A stretch of 64,000 nt of DNA from Saccharospirillum sp043196875 (GCF_043196875.1 NZ_JBEBMX010000006.1:1-64000), one strand, 5' to 3'. Counted from the first letter of the stretch, positions 1-9,167 are shown. Program-made: numbers and translations. Notes: generated from the sequence alone by a model not told the origin.

Positions 1-1
1 G

Positions 2-77
2 TGGCGTCCCGTAGGGGACTCGAACCCCTGTTACCGCCGTGAAAGGGCGGTGTCCTAGGCCACTAGACGAACGGGAC
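2..77 (-). tRNA. tRNA-Glu (anticodon UUC)
   Basis: Read on the minus strand this is a complete 76-nt cloverleaf. The 7-bp acceptor stem GTCCCGT/ACGGGAC is followed by discriminator G and an encoded CCA. The T arm carries GGTTCGAACCC and the anticodon loop CTTTCAC gives anticodon TTC, hence glutamate. It lies 87 bp downstream of the lapB stop codon on the same strand. Confidence 0.95.
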
Positions 78-164
78 AAACCAAGCTTTGAGGCAGAACA
101 TCAAAGCGGAGCGCATCATACCAATTTTCAGAATCAGTTCAATAACTTTATGAAAATCAACAGA

Positions 165-1301
165 CTAGCCGCGATTCAGACTCGCTCGACGACGATCTTC
201 ATGGACCCGCTGTTCATGCTTGGAAAAAGCCGTCTCCCAGCGCTCACATTGCGGGCAAAACCAAATCATCGTGCCGGTTTCGTAGCCACAGTGATTGCAC
301 TGGTAACCATCGGGCAAACGCAGCTTTAAGCGCTGAATGGATTCCAGCAAAACCGCCCTCGGTGTCGGTCCTACATCCCGACGCTGCTCCAGCCAGCGCT
401 GCATCAGGCCAAAAGATGCACCACTGTTAACCACGCGCTCCAGCTCAGAGTGCCAATAGTGGCTGCGCGGATCACTGTCGCCTACCAAGTCCAAGATGGC
501 TTCCAGGACGCGATGGCTGGGGTGGAAGTCATAGAGCTTTTCAAGATAACGACGCAACGATGCCTCACCACCCACCAGACGTGATAGACGCTTCAATCCA
601 GGCAGGATGACATCCACTCGGCGCACATCTCGCACCAACGCTTCTTTCAACAGACGCAAGGCTTTGTGGTAATGCCCCAAGGAGGTTTCCAATTCAGAAG
701 AGGCGATAAAGGTTCGGGCGCTGTCTGATAACTTGCGGGCTTCTTTTAGCGCAATACGGGCCTGAACCAGCTTGCCCTGCCCCTTTAACTGACCAACATA
801 TTCACAATACAGATTAGCCAGGCGCATATTGCCCGATCCGGGCTGGCCATAGTCACGCACCAGCTTGATGGCACGTTCCCACTCCTGTTCTCGTTCAAGC
901 ACCACTAACCAAAGGCGAAAAGCCTGGGCGGAAAAACGCTCACCCTGACCCAGAATTAACGCCTCAAGTTCGGTTTCAGCGCGCCCTAAAAAGCCGGCGG
1001 AAAAGAAATCCTGGGCCAGTTCCACTCGCACCCGGTTGGATTGCTCTCTATCCAGGTCCGCCTCCAGCAGGGTTTCGTGAATCCGAATGGCGCGGTCGAT
1101 CTGGCCTCTTTTGCGAAACAACTCGGCCAAGGCCAGATGGGTTTCCAGCGTATCGGCGGTAATGGGTAAGCGTTCGAGCAGTACGTCGAGCTCGCGATCC
1201 GGCTCGGAAGACAAGGCCTCAAAAGGCTCTATTCGATACTTTGACGGCACTGACCAGGGCGTCGTCAAGCGGCGCCAGAGAGATTTGACCGTGGTGAGCA
1301 T
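165..1301 (-). CDS. lapB: LapB/YciM-type TPR protein with rubredoxin-like zinc module, lacking the usual N-terminal anchor
   Basis: LapB (YciM) holds LPS synthesis in balance by promoting FtsH-dependent turnover of LpxC and acts at the inner membrane. The 378-residue product has TPR repeats through about residue 300, including a THLALAELFRKRG segment typical of the family. It ends in a rubredoxin-like metal site with CNHCG and CPQC (about residues 334-352). It sits 1 nt after lapA, and the ihfB-lapA-lapB order supports the call. Odd point: E. coli LapB begins with a membrane helix, but here the first 30 residues are basic and amphipathic with no hydrophobic run. The in-frame sequence upstream reaches a stop after about 14 codons without encoding a helix. 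Confidence 0.9.
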   Translation of the reverse strand: MLTTVKSLWRRLTTPWSVPSKYRIEPFEALSSEPDRELDVLLERLPITADTLETHLALAELFRKRGQIDRAIRIHETLLEADLDREQSNRVRVELAQDFFSAGFLGRAETELEALILGQGERFSAQAFRLWLVVLEREQEWERAIKLVRDYGQPGSGNMRLANLYCEYVGQLKGQGKLVQARIALKEARKLSDSARTFIASSELETSLGHYHKALRLLKEALVRDVRRVDVILPGLKRLSRLVGGEASLRRYLEKLYDFHPSHRVLEAILDLVGDSDPRSHYWHSELERVVNSGASFGLMQRWLEQRRDVGPTPRAVLLESIQRLKLRLPDGYQCNHCGYETGTMIWFCPQCERWETAFSKHEQRVHEDRRRASLNRG

Positions 1302-1302
1302 T

Positions 1303-1521
1303 TTATCGACCTGTGCGCCTACGGCCGAAAAGACGGCCCAGAATCAGACCGATAAGGACCCCGATAAAGAGCGTTGCCAATAACCAGACAAACAATGGCA
1401 ATGCCGGCGTTCGCCAAGCCATAAAGCTCAAAACGGTGCTTTGGTTGTTTCCAAAAGCCAGCAACCAAGCCATCACCGCGAGCAGGATGGCACAAAAGAT
1501 TTTGGCTGATCGGATGAGCAT
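1303..1521 (-). CDS. lapA: LapA-like small inner-membrane protein
   Basis: The product has 72 residues and two hydrophobic segments (about 8-23 and 38-60) with a very basic C-terminus (GRLFGRRRTGR). It matches LapA (YciS), the small membrane partner of LapB in LPS assembly. It is shorter than the E. coli protein (about 100 residues). It lies 44 bp downstream of ihfB and its TAA stop is 1 nt before the lapB ATG, so the two are very likely co-transcribed and perhaps translationally coupled. Confidence 0.85.
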   Translation of the reverse strand: MLIRSAKIFCAILLAVMAWLLAFGNNQSTVLSFMAWRTPALPLFVWLLATLFIGVLIGLILGRLFGRRRTGR

Positions 1522-1565
1522 GGGTGTGTTCAGCCTCCCGGCTGCGAGAACGAGGGTCGGGGCGA

Positions 1566-1859
1566 TTATTCGTCGTCGATACTCAGGTTAACCGACTCGC
1601 GCAGTTCCTTGCCCGGTTTAAAATGAGGGACGTACTTGCCTTCCAGGCTGACGGATTCACCCGTCTTGGGATTACGACCCACACGTGGTGATCGATAATG
1701 CAGCGAAAAGCTGCCGAAGCCACGTATTTCGATGCGCTCGCCATCGGCCAGACTTTCGGCCATATGATCCAACATCGTCTTGATGGCCAACTCGACATCT
1801 TTAACGGACAGCTGCCCCTGGCGGTCGACTATCCGTTCGATTAACTCGGATTTGGTCAT
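1566..1859 (-). CDS. ihfB: Integration host factor subunit beta
   Basis: The product has 97 residues, the normal length for IHF-beta (HimD), one half of the sequence-specific DNA-bending heterodimer used in transcription, replication and recombination. The HU/IHF signature GFGSFSLHYR...GRNPKTGE, with the DNA-intercalating arm proline, is present, as is the family-typical start MTKSELIERI. It lies between rpsA and lapA on the minus strand, which is the usual gammaproteobacterial neighbourhood. An acidic SIDDE tail ends the protein. Confidence 0.96.
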   Translation of the reverse strand: MTKSELIERIVDRQGQLSVKDVELAIKTMLDHMAESLADGERIEIRGFGSFSLHYRSPRVGRNPKTGESVSLEGKYVPHFKPGKELRESVNLSIDDE

Positions 1860-2011
1860 CCGAACCTCCCCGATCGGGTGTTCCTAAGCGATCAATATTT
1901 AGACTAAATCAGCCCCCAAGATAACACAAGTATTTATTTTTTAACGTTTTTTTGCAGCTTAACTGCTTCAAGCAGTACTTCAGCGGATCGATATAACAAT
2001 CACTCAGGCAC

Positions 2012-2040
2012 AAAAAAGCCGGCGCAATGGCCGGCTTTTT
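2012..2040 (-). terminator. Rho-independent terminator after rpsA
   Basis: A 6-bp perfect GC stem (GCCGGC/GCCGGC, 2018-2023 with 2030-2035) with a 6-nt loop is flanked by an A-run at 2012-2017 and a T-run at 2036-2040. On the minus strand it ends in six U, 16 bp after the rpsA stop codon. The flanking A/T runs make it potentially bidirectional. Confidence 0.85.
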
Positions 2041-2056
2041 GAAACAGCGCTAACGA

Positions 2057-3742
2057 TTATTCGTCGTCGCCCTGCTCCATTTTTTGCTTGATCAGATCAC
2101 CAATGGTGGTTGGGCCTGATGCTTCTGCACTCTTCTCTTTCAGCTCGCGAACCGCAACTTTCTCATCTTCCACGTCCTTAGACTTGATGGACAGGCTGAT
2201 GACTCGGTTCTTACGGTCGATGCTGACGATTTTGGCTTCAACTTCGTCGCCTTCTTTCAGGGCGTTACGAGCGTCTTCAACCTTGTCACGAGAGATTTCG
2301 GAAGCTTTCAGAATGCCTTCGATATCGTCGCTCAGCAAAATGGTCGCTGCTTTGGCGTCCACTTCCTTAACAGTACCGGTAACGATGGAACCCTTGTCGT
2401 TCACAGAGACGAACTCTGAGAACGGATCGCTGTCGAGCTGCTTGATACCCAGAGAAATGCGCTCACGCTCCGGATCGATCGACAGGATGGTGGTTTCCAG
2501 CTCATCGCCTTTCTTGTACTTGCGTACGGCTTCTTCGCCAGATTCGTTCCAGCTGATGTCAGACAGGTGAACCAGGCCGTCGATGCCGCCTTCCAGGCCG
2601 ATGAAGATACCGAAGTCGGTGATCGATTTGATCTTGCCGACAACCTTGTCGCCCTTGTTGAAGTTATTGGAGAAGTCTTCCCAAGGATTAACAACGGTCT
2701 GCTTGATACCCAGAGAAATACGACGACGCTCTTCGTCGATGTCCAGAATCATCACTTCGATCTCGTCGCCAACAGAAACGACTTTAGACGGATGGATGTT
2801 CTTGTTGGTCCAATCCATTTCGGATACGTGAACCAGACCTTCGACGCCCTCTTCCAGCTCGGCAAAGCAGCCGTAGTCGGTGAGGTTGGTAACGCGGGCT
2901 TTAACGACCTGCTCTTCCGGGTAACGCGCCTTGATGTCGACCCAAGGATCTTCACCCAGTTGCTTCAGACCCAGAGAAACGCGGTTACGCTCACGGTCGA
3001 ATTTCAGGACCTTAACTTCGATTTCATCGCCAACCTGAACGATTTCGCTCGGGTGCTTGATGCGCTTCCAAGCCATGTCGGTGATGTGCAGCAGGCCGTC
3101 AACGCCGCCCAGATCTACGAAAGCACCGTAGTCGGTCAGGTTCTTAACGATACCCTTGATGACCTGGCCTTCTTGCAGGCTGGCCAGCAATTCTTCGCGC
3201 TCGGCACTGTTGGACGCTTCCAGAACGGCGCGGCGAGAAACCACGACGTTGTTACGGCGGCGATCCAGCTTGATCACTTTGAAGTCCAGCTCTTTGCCTT
3301 CCAGGTGAGTGGTATCGCGTACCGGACGGATATCCACCAAAGAACCTGGCAGGAAGGCGCGTACAGAGCTGATGTCGACAGTAAAGCCACCTTTGACCTT
3401 GCCGTTGATAACACCTTTGACCACTTCTTCCGCTTCGTAAGCTTCTTCCAATTCGGTCCAGGCTTCAGCACGCTTGGCTTTCTCGCGTGACAGACGAGTA
3501 TCACCGAAACCGTCTTCAACGGCTTCCAGTGCAACCTTGACTTCGTCACCGACGGCGATTTCCAGCTCACCTTCTTCGCTCAGGAACTGCGAACGCGGGA
3601 TGATGCCTTCAGATTTCAAACCGGCGTGGACGGTAACCCAGTCAGCGTCAATAGCGACGACCAAGCCGGTCACGATGGAGCCCGGCTCCATCTCGATGGT
3701 TTTTAAGCTTTCTTCAAATAACTCAGCGAAAGATTCAGTCAT
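2057..3742 (-). CDS. rpsA: 30S ribosomal protein S1
   Basis: S1 helps the 30S subunit bind and unfold mRNA leaders. The 561-residue protein has the standard gammaproteobacterial length and six tandem S1 (OB-fold) repeats. Repeats 3-6 are recognisable by recurring motifs such as LTDYGAFVDLGGVDGLLH, LTDYGCFAELEEGVEGLVH and ITDFGIFIGLEGGIDGLVH, each followed by an RISLG-type strand. The first two are the divergent ribosome-binding repeats. It follows cmk and precedes ihfB, as in many gammaproteobacteria. The long leader fits the known autoregulation of S1 by its own mRNA leader. Confidence 0.98.
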   Translation of the reverse strand: MTESFAELFEESLKTIEMEPGSIVTGLVVAIDADWVTVHAGLKSEGIIPRSQFLSEEGELEIAVGDEVKVALEAVEDGFGDTRLSREKAKRAEAWTELEEAYEAEEVVKGVINGKVKGGFTVDISSVRAFLPGSLVDIRPVRDTTHLEGKELDFKVIKLDRRRNNVVVSRRAVLEASNSAEREELLASLQEGQVIKGIVKNLTDYGAFVDLGGVDGLLHITDMAWKRIKHPSEIVQVGDEIEVKVLKFDRERNRVSLGLKQLGEDPWVDIKARYPEEQVVKARVTNLTDYGCFAELEEGVEGLVHVSEMDWTNKNIHPSKVVSVGDEIEVMILDIDEERRRISLGIKQTVVNPWEDFSNNFNKGDKVVGKIKSITDFGIFIGLEGGIDGLVHLSDISWNESGEEAVRKYKKGDELETTILSIDPERERISLGIKQLDSDPFSEFVSVNDKGSIVTGTVKEVDAKAATILLSDDIEGILKASEISRDKVEDARNALKEGDEVEAKIVSIDRKNRVISLSIKSKDVEDEKVAVRELKEKSAEASGPTTIGDLIKQKMEQGDDE

Positions 3743-3944
3743 TTAATTTGGTATCCCAATAATTAACAGCCCGTCACCTGCGATCTCTTTGGTTAGCGGT
3801 GACCAGCGGCTTTGCCATACGCCAGCTCGTATGGGTCAATCCAACAAACCCGGAACGCCACCTTGCTGGGTGGTGATCAGACCGGGACCGGACGGTGTAT
3901 TCGACTCGCGTACGAACGGAACACACAGCCAATTCGGAGCGCGT

Positions 3945-3972
3945 ATTATACGGATTAAGACTCAACAACCAA
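3945..3972 (-). promoter_or_regulatory. Sigma70-type promoter and long leader of rpsA
   Basis: On the minus strand TTGGTT (3967-3972) and a perfect TATAAT (3945-3950) are separated by 16 bp. Initiation just downstream would give an rpsA leader of about 195 nt. That is long for this window and is consistent with the structured autoregulatory leader known for rpsA. Promoter activity is inferred from sequence only. Confidence 0.65.
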
Positions 3973-3990
3973 GGGCTTGGCTCGACTTTT

Positions 3991-4674
3991 TCACCATTCG
4001 ATGCCGCGATCGGTCACCAGCGCCAGAACTCTATCCATCACCTCATCGATGCTCTGCACAGTGGTATCGATCACAACGGCGTCAGACGCCGGTTTCAGCG
4101 GCGCAACAGAACGGTTCGAATCGCGCTCATCGCGCTCGACGATGTCCGCCAGCACGCGGTTGTAGTCGGCACTGGCGCCGCTGTCACGCAATTGCTTAAA
4201 ACGACGGTTGGCGCGTTCTTCGGCCGAAGCGGTCATAAAGATTTTCAGATTGGCTTCGGGAAACACCACCGTGCCCATATCGCGGCCATCGGCAATCAGG
4301 CCCGGCTCGGTGCGGAAGGCGCGCTGACGCTTGAGCAGCGCTTCGCGCACCCGGCCAAAAGCCGCCACCCGTGAGGCATTGGAACCGACCTCTTCGGTAC
4401 GGATCTGGCGAGTGACGTCATCGCCTTCGAGCAACACGACGACAGAGTCGCCTTCCTGCTGGAAGCGAATGTCCAGGTGTTCGGCGATCACCGCCAGTGC
4501 CGATTCATTATCAAAATCAACACCGTGATTCATCGCCGCCAGCGCCGCTAAACGATAGAGCGCACCGGAATCGAGGTAGTGCCAACCGAAGCGACGGGCC
4601 AAGAGGCCACTGACGGTGCCTTTGCCGACGCCGCCGGGTCCGTCGAGCGTAATGACGGGAGCCTTGGAATTCAT
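3991..4674 (-). CDS. cmk: Cytidylate kinase
   Basis: This enzyme phosphorylates CMP/dCMP with ATP in pyrimidine nucleotide recycling. The 227-residue product starts MNSKAPVITLDG and has the P-loop GPGGVGKGT at residues 12-20. The CMP-kinase motifs LIADGRDMGTVVFPEA and TASAEERANRR follow. A longer upstream reading frame exists, but the ATG at 4674 was chosen because the conserved first strand begins there and an AGGA motif lies just upstream. It sits 31 bp after tyrA-aroA and before rpsA, a common gene order. Confidence 0.95.
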   Translation of the reverse strand: MNSKAPVITLDGPGGVGKGTVSGLLARRFGWHYLDSGALYRLAALAAMNHGVDFDNESALAVIAEHLDIRFQQEGDSVVVLLEGDDVTRQIRTEEVGSNASRVAAFGRVREALLKRQRAFRTEPGLIADGRDMGTVVFPEANLKIFMTASAEERANRRFKQLRDSGASADYNRVLADIVERDERDSNRSVAPLKPASDAVVIDTTVQSIDEVMDRVLALVTDRGIEW

Positions 4675-4705
4675 GATATCTGTCCTGGTTGTCGTGGGTT
4701 TGCCA

Positions 4706-6922
4706 TCAGTCTTCCAAAGTGACGGCATAACCAAGTTGTCCGACCGCCGCGCTAAAACCGGGATAAGCCCCGAGCACACGGCCGGCATTGCGAATAATGA
4801 CCGGTCGCCGGGCCACCTGAGCGGCGACCATAAAGGCCAGCGCCACACGCGGGTCCCCGGCACAATCGACGATGCCGCCATCAAGCGGCTGCCTGCCCCG
4901 ACCGCGGACTCTAACGTCCTCGTCGGTCACTTCGATGTCAGCGCCCAAAACACGCAGACCATCCAGCATCCGCGTCAGTCGATCGGTCTCTTTGAAGCGC
5001 AATTCACCCAAACCGGCAAAACGACTGTCGCCATCTGCCAGGGCCGCCAACACGAACAACAAAGGAAACTCATCAATGGTGCGGCCACTAAAGTGGGTGC
5101 CATAGCTGCCCCCTCTGAGCGGCGCGCATCTTACCCGAAGATCGGCGACAGGTTCACCCCCCTGGTCACGAATATTACTCAGCGTGACCAAACCGCCCAT
5201 GTCATTGAGGATATCGAGGAAGCCGAGGCGACTGGGGTTAACGCCCACAGCAGTAAGGGTCACATCTGAACCAGGGACCAAGGTCGCAGCCGCCAAATGC
5301 ACCGCCGCCAGGGAAAAATCGCCTGGAATACTGAGGTTTAACGGTGGCAGTTGCGATGCCGGAGCAAACACCAGGGCGCCATTTCTGCTTTCCAGCCGGC
5401 ACCCCAACTCCGCCAGCAGGCGTTCGGTATGATCACGGCTTGGTGCTGGTTCGGTCAGCCGCACCGGCATGCCCGCACAGAGCGCCGCCAGCAGAATGGC
5501 CGATTTGACCTGAGCACTGGCAATGGGCAAGTCATAGTCCAATGGCTGCCATTGCTGGGCGGGCTGAATCACAATGGGAGCAGTGCCATTGGCGGTCAGC
5601 TCAAGATGCGCCCCTAATTCAGCCAAGGGCAATTGCAGCCGCTCCATGGGTCGCTGACTCAAAGAAGCATCACCGATCAGTTCACTGGCAAAAGACTGGG
5701 CCGACAAAACACCGGCCAATAAGCGCATCGAGGTGGCTGACTGCCCCAGGTAAAGTGGGCTGTCAGGCGCTTGCAGTCCGGTCAAACCACGCCCTTTGAT
5801 ACTCAGACTGCCGTCACTGCCCTCATCGATGACCACGCCCAACTTACGCAAGGCTTCCAGCGTCGTGCGGTTATCATCATTTTCACCAAAACCGCGAATC
5901 TCACTGTCGCCTTCCGCCAGCGCCGCCAAAATAACGGCGCGATGGGAAATGGACCGATCACCCGGCACGCCAATGCGGCCACTCAGTCCTTGCGGTGCCG
6001 GCGCGACGATCAAATTACGGCGGGTGTCGTCACTGTGCCGCTGGCGGCTTTGCAGAATCTGAGTGAAATAATCGCGCGCTGATTTAGCACGACCGAAGAC
6101 ATCCAACAGCGTCCGACCCTCGCCCTGCTCGATCGCTTGGGCAAGATGTTCCAAATCACCCTGGAAACGTCGCAGTACGCCTAAGGTAGCGTCTTTATTG
6201 GCAAGGAAGACGTCATGCCACATGGTCGGATCGGAAGCGGCAATACGGGTAAAGTCGCGGAAACCGCCAGCGGCGTAGCGAAATATCTCGCGGTTCTCGG
6301 ATTCCCGAGCCAGGGTATCGACCAGTGAAAACGCCAGCAGATGAGGCAAATGACTGGTGGCCGCCAACACCTCGTCGTGGCGCGACACCGACATGGTGAC
6401 CACTTCAGCCCCCACCGCTTGCCAAAGCTCGGTCAATAACGCGACCGCAGAAGATGACGACGAAGCCAGAGGCGTCAGGATCAACAGATGGCGATCAAAC
6501 AAATCGGCTTTAGCCGCCTCGACACCGGACCGCTCCGCTCCGGCAATGGGGTGACCCGGCACAAAACCAGACGGCAGATCATCACCCAGGGCTTTGCTCG
6601 CAGCGGCAACAACCTGGCCTTTTACACTGCCAACATCGGAAATAACGGTTTGATCGGTCAAATAAGGTTTCAGCGAGGTCAGCACCGATTCCATGGCCAG
6701 CACTGGCACTGCCAACACCAGCACATCGAACGCCGGAACCGACTCAGCAGAAGGCACGCTTTCATCAATGATGCCTAACTCCAGCGCCCGATCAGCCACG
6801 CCTGGCTGGGCGTCCATCCCCAGCACATAGGCCGCTCGCGACAAGCGCAGCGCCTTGGCAAAGGACGCGCCGATCATGCCAAGCCCGACGATCAGAACCC
6901 TGGGTGGCGCCGAGGTCGTCAT
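4706..6922 (-). CDS. tyrA-aroA: Fused prephenate dehydrogenase / EPSP synthase
   Basis: This is one 738-residue polypeptide with two enzymes. Residues 1 to about 290 are a TyrA-type prephenate/arogenate dehydrogenase (NAD motif GLGMIGASFA near residue 13; PGHPIAGAERSG). Residues about 312-738 are EPSP synthase (PGDRSISHRA, SAQVKSAILLA, RDHTERLLAELG, ELRFKETDRL). The fusion joins the shikimate pathway to the tyrosine branch and is known in pseudomonads and relatives. Its ATG overlaps the hisC stop (ATGA). In AroA the substrate-loop motif reads GQSATSMR, with Ala where glyphosate-sensitive enzymes have the Gly equivalent to E. coli Gly96 (codon at 5735-5737). This resembles class II glyphosate-insensitive enzymes. 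Confidence 0.95.
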   Translation of the reverse strand: MTTSAPPRVLIVGLGMIGASFAKALRLSRAAYVLGMDAQPGVADRALELGIIDESVPSAESVPAFDVLVLAVPVLAMESVLTSLKPYLTDQTVISDVGSVKGQVVAAASKALGDDLPSGFVPGHPIAGAERSGVEAAKADLFDRHLLILTPLASSSSSAVALLTELWQAVGAEVVTMSVSRHDEVLAATSHLPHLLAFSLVDTLARESENREIFRYAAGGFRDFTRIAASDPTMWHDVFLANKDATLGVLRRFQGDLEHLAQAIEQGEGRTLLDVFGRAKSARDYFTQILQSRQRHSDDTRRNLIVAPAPQGLSGRIGVPGDRSISHRAVILAALAEGDSEIRGFGENDDNRTTLEALRKLGVVIDEGSDGSLSIKGRGLTGLQAPDSPLYLGQSATSMRLLAGVLSAQSFASELIGDASLSQRPMERLQLPLAELGAHLELTANGTAPIVIQPAQQWQPLDYDLPIASAQVKSAILLAALCAGMPVRLTEPAPSRDHTERLLAELGCRLESRNGALVFAPASQLPPLNLSIPGDFSLAAVHLAAATLVPGSDVTLTAVGVNPSRLGFLDILNDMGGLVTLSNIRDQGGEPVADLRVRCAPLRGGSYGTHFSGRTIDEFPLLFVLAALADGDSRFAGLGELRFKETDRLTRMLDGLRVLGADIEVTDEDVRVRGRGRQPLDGGIVDCAGDPRVALAFMVAAQVARRPVIIRNAGRVLGAYPGFSAAVGQLGYAVTLED

Positions 6923-8022
6923 GACGCCAGTTCGGCTTCCAGCGCCGTCAGAAAGCGTTGGTTTTCAGCCTCCAGGCCGATGGAGATACGCAGATATTCA
7001 GGCATGTCGTAACTGGCCAAAGGACGCACGATGATGCCCGAACGCAGTAACGCCTGGTGAATGGCAACGGCGCGCGGGCCTAAATGGACGGTGACAAAGT
7101 TGGTGACCGAAGGAATAAAGGTCAGCCCGAAGCGATCGAAGGCCTTGGTTAACTGTTCGTAACCAGCCGCATTTACAGCCAGGCTTTCCTGCATACGGGC
7201 AACGTCGGTGAGCGCCGCTTCAGCGGCCACCAGCGCCAGGGAATTCAAATTGAACGGCTGACGAACCCGGTTTAGTAAATCGGTAATCTCGGCATTGGCA
7301 ACGCCATAACCGACCCGCAAACCAGCCAGACCATAAGCCTTAGAAAACGTCCGGGTGACAATCAGGTTGGGAAAGCGGCGCTGCAATTTAAAGCCGTTCG
7401 GGTAGTTTTCCTGATCAACGTACTCGGCATAGGCTTCATCCAGCACCACCAGCACGTCTTCGGGCACCACCTTCATAAAGGCTTTCAGTTCGCCCTTGCT
7501 CAACCAGGTACCGGTCGGATTATTGGGATTAGCGATAAACACCAGACGGGTGCGCTCGGTCAGCGCATCCGCCATGGCATCCAGATCGTGACCCCAGTCA
7601 CGCGATGGCACCACAACAGACTCAGCTCCTGCCGCCTGCACCACCAGCGGATAAACCGCAAAGGCATGCTGACTCATTACCGCTTCGTCACCGGGGCTTA
7701 GAAAAGTTTTCGCCAGCAGTTCAAACAGCTCGTTGGAACCGCAACCAAGAGTAATCTGATTCTGTTCCAGGCCGTGGCGCTCGGCCAGTGCCTGCTTAAG
7801 ACGAAAGCCATTGCCATCGGGATAACGAGCGATATCTGGCAAAGCCCGTTGCATCACTTCCTGGACCCGTGCGGACAAACCCAGCGGGCTTTCGTTGCTG
7901 GCCAGTTTGATGACATCGCTGACGCCCAACTCACGCTTAAGCTCGTCAATCGGCTTACCCGGCTCGTAGGGTTTGAGGGTCTGAATACCGGCAGCCGCCA
8001 GGGCCATGTAATCGCAACTCAT
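6919..8022 (-). CDS. hisC: Histidinol-phosphate / aromatic aminotransferase
   Basis: This is a PLP-dependent class I/II aminotransferase of 367 residues. The PLP lysine lies in TRTFSKAYGLAGLRVGYG, with upstream NPNNPTGTW and LDEAYAEY motifs typical of HisC. Its place between pheA and tyrA-aroA indicates the HisC2-type paralogue, which may mainly transaminate aromatic precursors (prephenate or phenylpyruvate), although HisC activity is equally compatible. The stop overlaps the tyrA-aroA ATG. The start at 8022 lies 17 bp after pheA. Confidence 0.93.
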   Translation of the reverse strand: MSCDYMALAAAGIQTLKPYEPGKPIDELKRELGVSDVIKLASNESPLGLSARVQEVMQRALPDIARYPDGNGFRLKQALAERHGLEQNQITLGCGSNELFELLAKTFLSPGDEAVMSQHAFAVYPLVVQAAGAESVVVPSRDWGHDLDAMADALTERTRLVFIANPNNPTGTWLSKGELKAFMKVVPEDVLVVLDEAYAEYVDQENYPNGFKLQRRFPNLIVTRTFSKAYGLAGLRVGYGVANAEITDLLNRVRQPFNLNSLALVAAEAALTDVARMQESLAVNAAGYEQLTKAFDRFGLTFIPSVTNFVTVHLGPRAVAIHQALLRSGIIVRPLASYDMPEYLRISIGLEAENQRFLTALEAELAS

Positions 8023-8039
8023 CTTGCCAACCTGGGCTC

Positions 8040-9167
8040 TTAGAGCACGGCTTTGGGATAGGAACCAAGCAGTTTCACTTCCACTGCCTTGGTGCGAATG
8101 TCCGCCAACGCCTGCTGGACGTTGTCATCGTGCAGATGACCGGCAAAGTCGATAAAGAAGACATAAGTCCAATTGCCAGATGGCGAAGGCCGCGTTTCCA
8201 AACGGGTCATGTCGACATTGTGATCGTTGAACGGCTGCAACAGATGATAGAGCGCACCCGGCTCGTTGCGCATGGACACAACGATGGAGGTTTTATCATC
8301 GCCGGAGGTACCGACTTCTTCATTACCGATGATCAAAAAGCGCGTCGAATTATCCGGTGAATCTTCAATCTTGGTTTCGAGAATTTCCAGATCATAGAGT
8401 TCCGCCGCCATCTCGCCGGCAATGGCCGCCGAATTCCATTCACCATGGACGCGCCGCGCCGCCTCGGCATTGGAATTCACCGCCACGCGCTCGGCCATAG
8501 GCAGATGCGCATCCAGCCATTTACGACATTGAGCCAGCGACTGCTGATGGCTGTAGATGCGGGAAATTTTGCCACTTTGCGTATTGGGACCGACCATCAA
8601 ATGATGGTGGATGCGCAACTCCACTTCGCCACAAATACGCAAACTGGAATTAATAAAAGTATCGAGAGTGTGATTGACCACGCCTTCGGTGGAATTTTCC
8701 ACCGGCACCACACCGTATTTGCAAGCACCGGCTTCAACTTCACGGAATACTTCATCGATCGCCGGCATCGGTTTGGACTTAACCCACTGACCAAAATGCT
8801 TGACCGCCGCCTGCTGAGTAAAGGTACCTTCCGGACCGAGATAAGCCACTTCCAGCGGTTTTTCCAGCGCCAGACAGGCCGACATGATTTCGCGGAACAA
8901 GCGCGCCATGTCTTCGTTACCGAGCGGGCCGGTGTTGCGTTCCATCACCCGGGTCAGCACCTGAGCTTCACGTTCCGGGCGATAAAAAACCGCGTCCGGG
9001 GATTCCTTGAGTTTGACTTCGGCGACCTTGAGTGCACATTTGGCGCGCGCCGAAATACGCTCAAGAATTTCCATATCCAATTGGTCGATCTGTTCGCGCA
9101 GTGCGTTCAGATCGAGCCCGTCGAGAGAGTCCGCAGAGGAGTCCTGATCAGCCATGGCGTTGTTCAA
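8040..9167 (-). CDS. pheA: Bifunctional chorismate mutase / prephenate dehydratase (P-protein)
   Basis: Domains in order are AroQ chorismate mutase (about residues 18-105), prephenate dehydratase (about 107-285, with the NSTRFLII catalytic motif) and a C-terminal ACT domain for phenylalanine feedback (about 290-375). The ACT ESRP motif appears here as ETRP. The 375-residue length is normal. The first ATG (9167) overlaps the serC stop by 20 nt. A second ATG at 9155 is equally possible, so translational coupling to serC is likely. Confidence 0.96.
   Translation of the reverse strand: MNNAMADQDSSADSLDGLDLNALREQIDQLDMEILERISARAKCALKVAEVKLKESPDAVFYRPEREAQVLTRVMERNTGPLGNEDMARLFREIMSACLALEKPLEVAYLGPEGTFTQQAAVKHFGQWVKSKPMPAIDEVFREVEAGACKYGVVPVENSTEGVVNHTLDTFINSSLRICGEVELRIHHHLMVGPNTQSGKISRIYSHQQSLAQCRKWLDAHLPMAERVAVNSNAEAARRVHGEWNSAAIAGEMAAELYDLEILETKIEDSPDNSTRFLIIGNEEVGTSGDDKTSIVVSMRNEPGALYHLLQPFNDHNVDMTRLETRPSPSGNWTYVFFIDFAGHLHDDNVQQALADIRTKAVEVKLLGSYPKAVL

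Noticed and set aside
2567..3490. 307-codon open frame on the plus strand inside rpsA
   Set aside because: Antisense shadow of a clearly conserved gene; its protein has no recognisable motif and no ribosome site.
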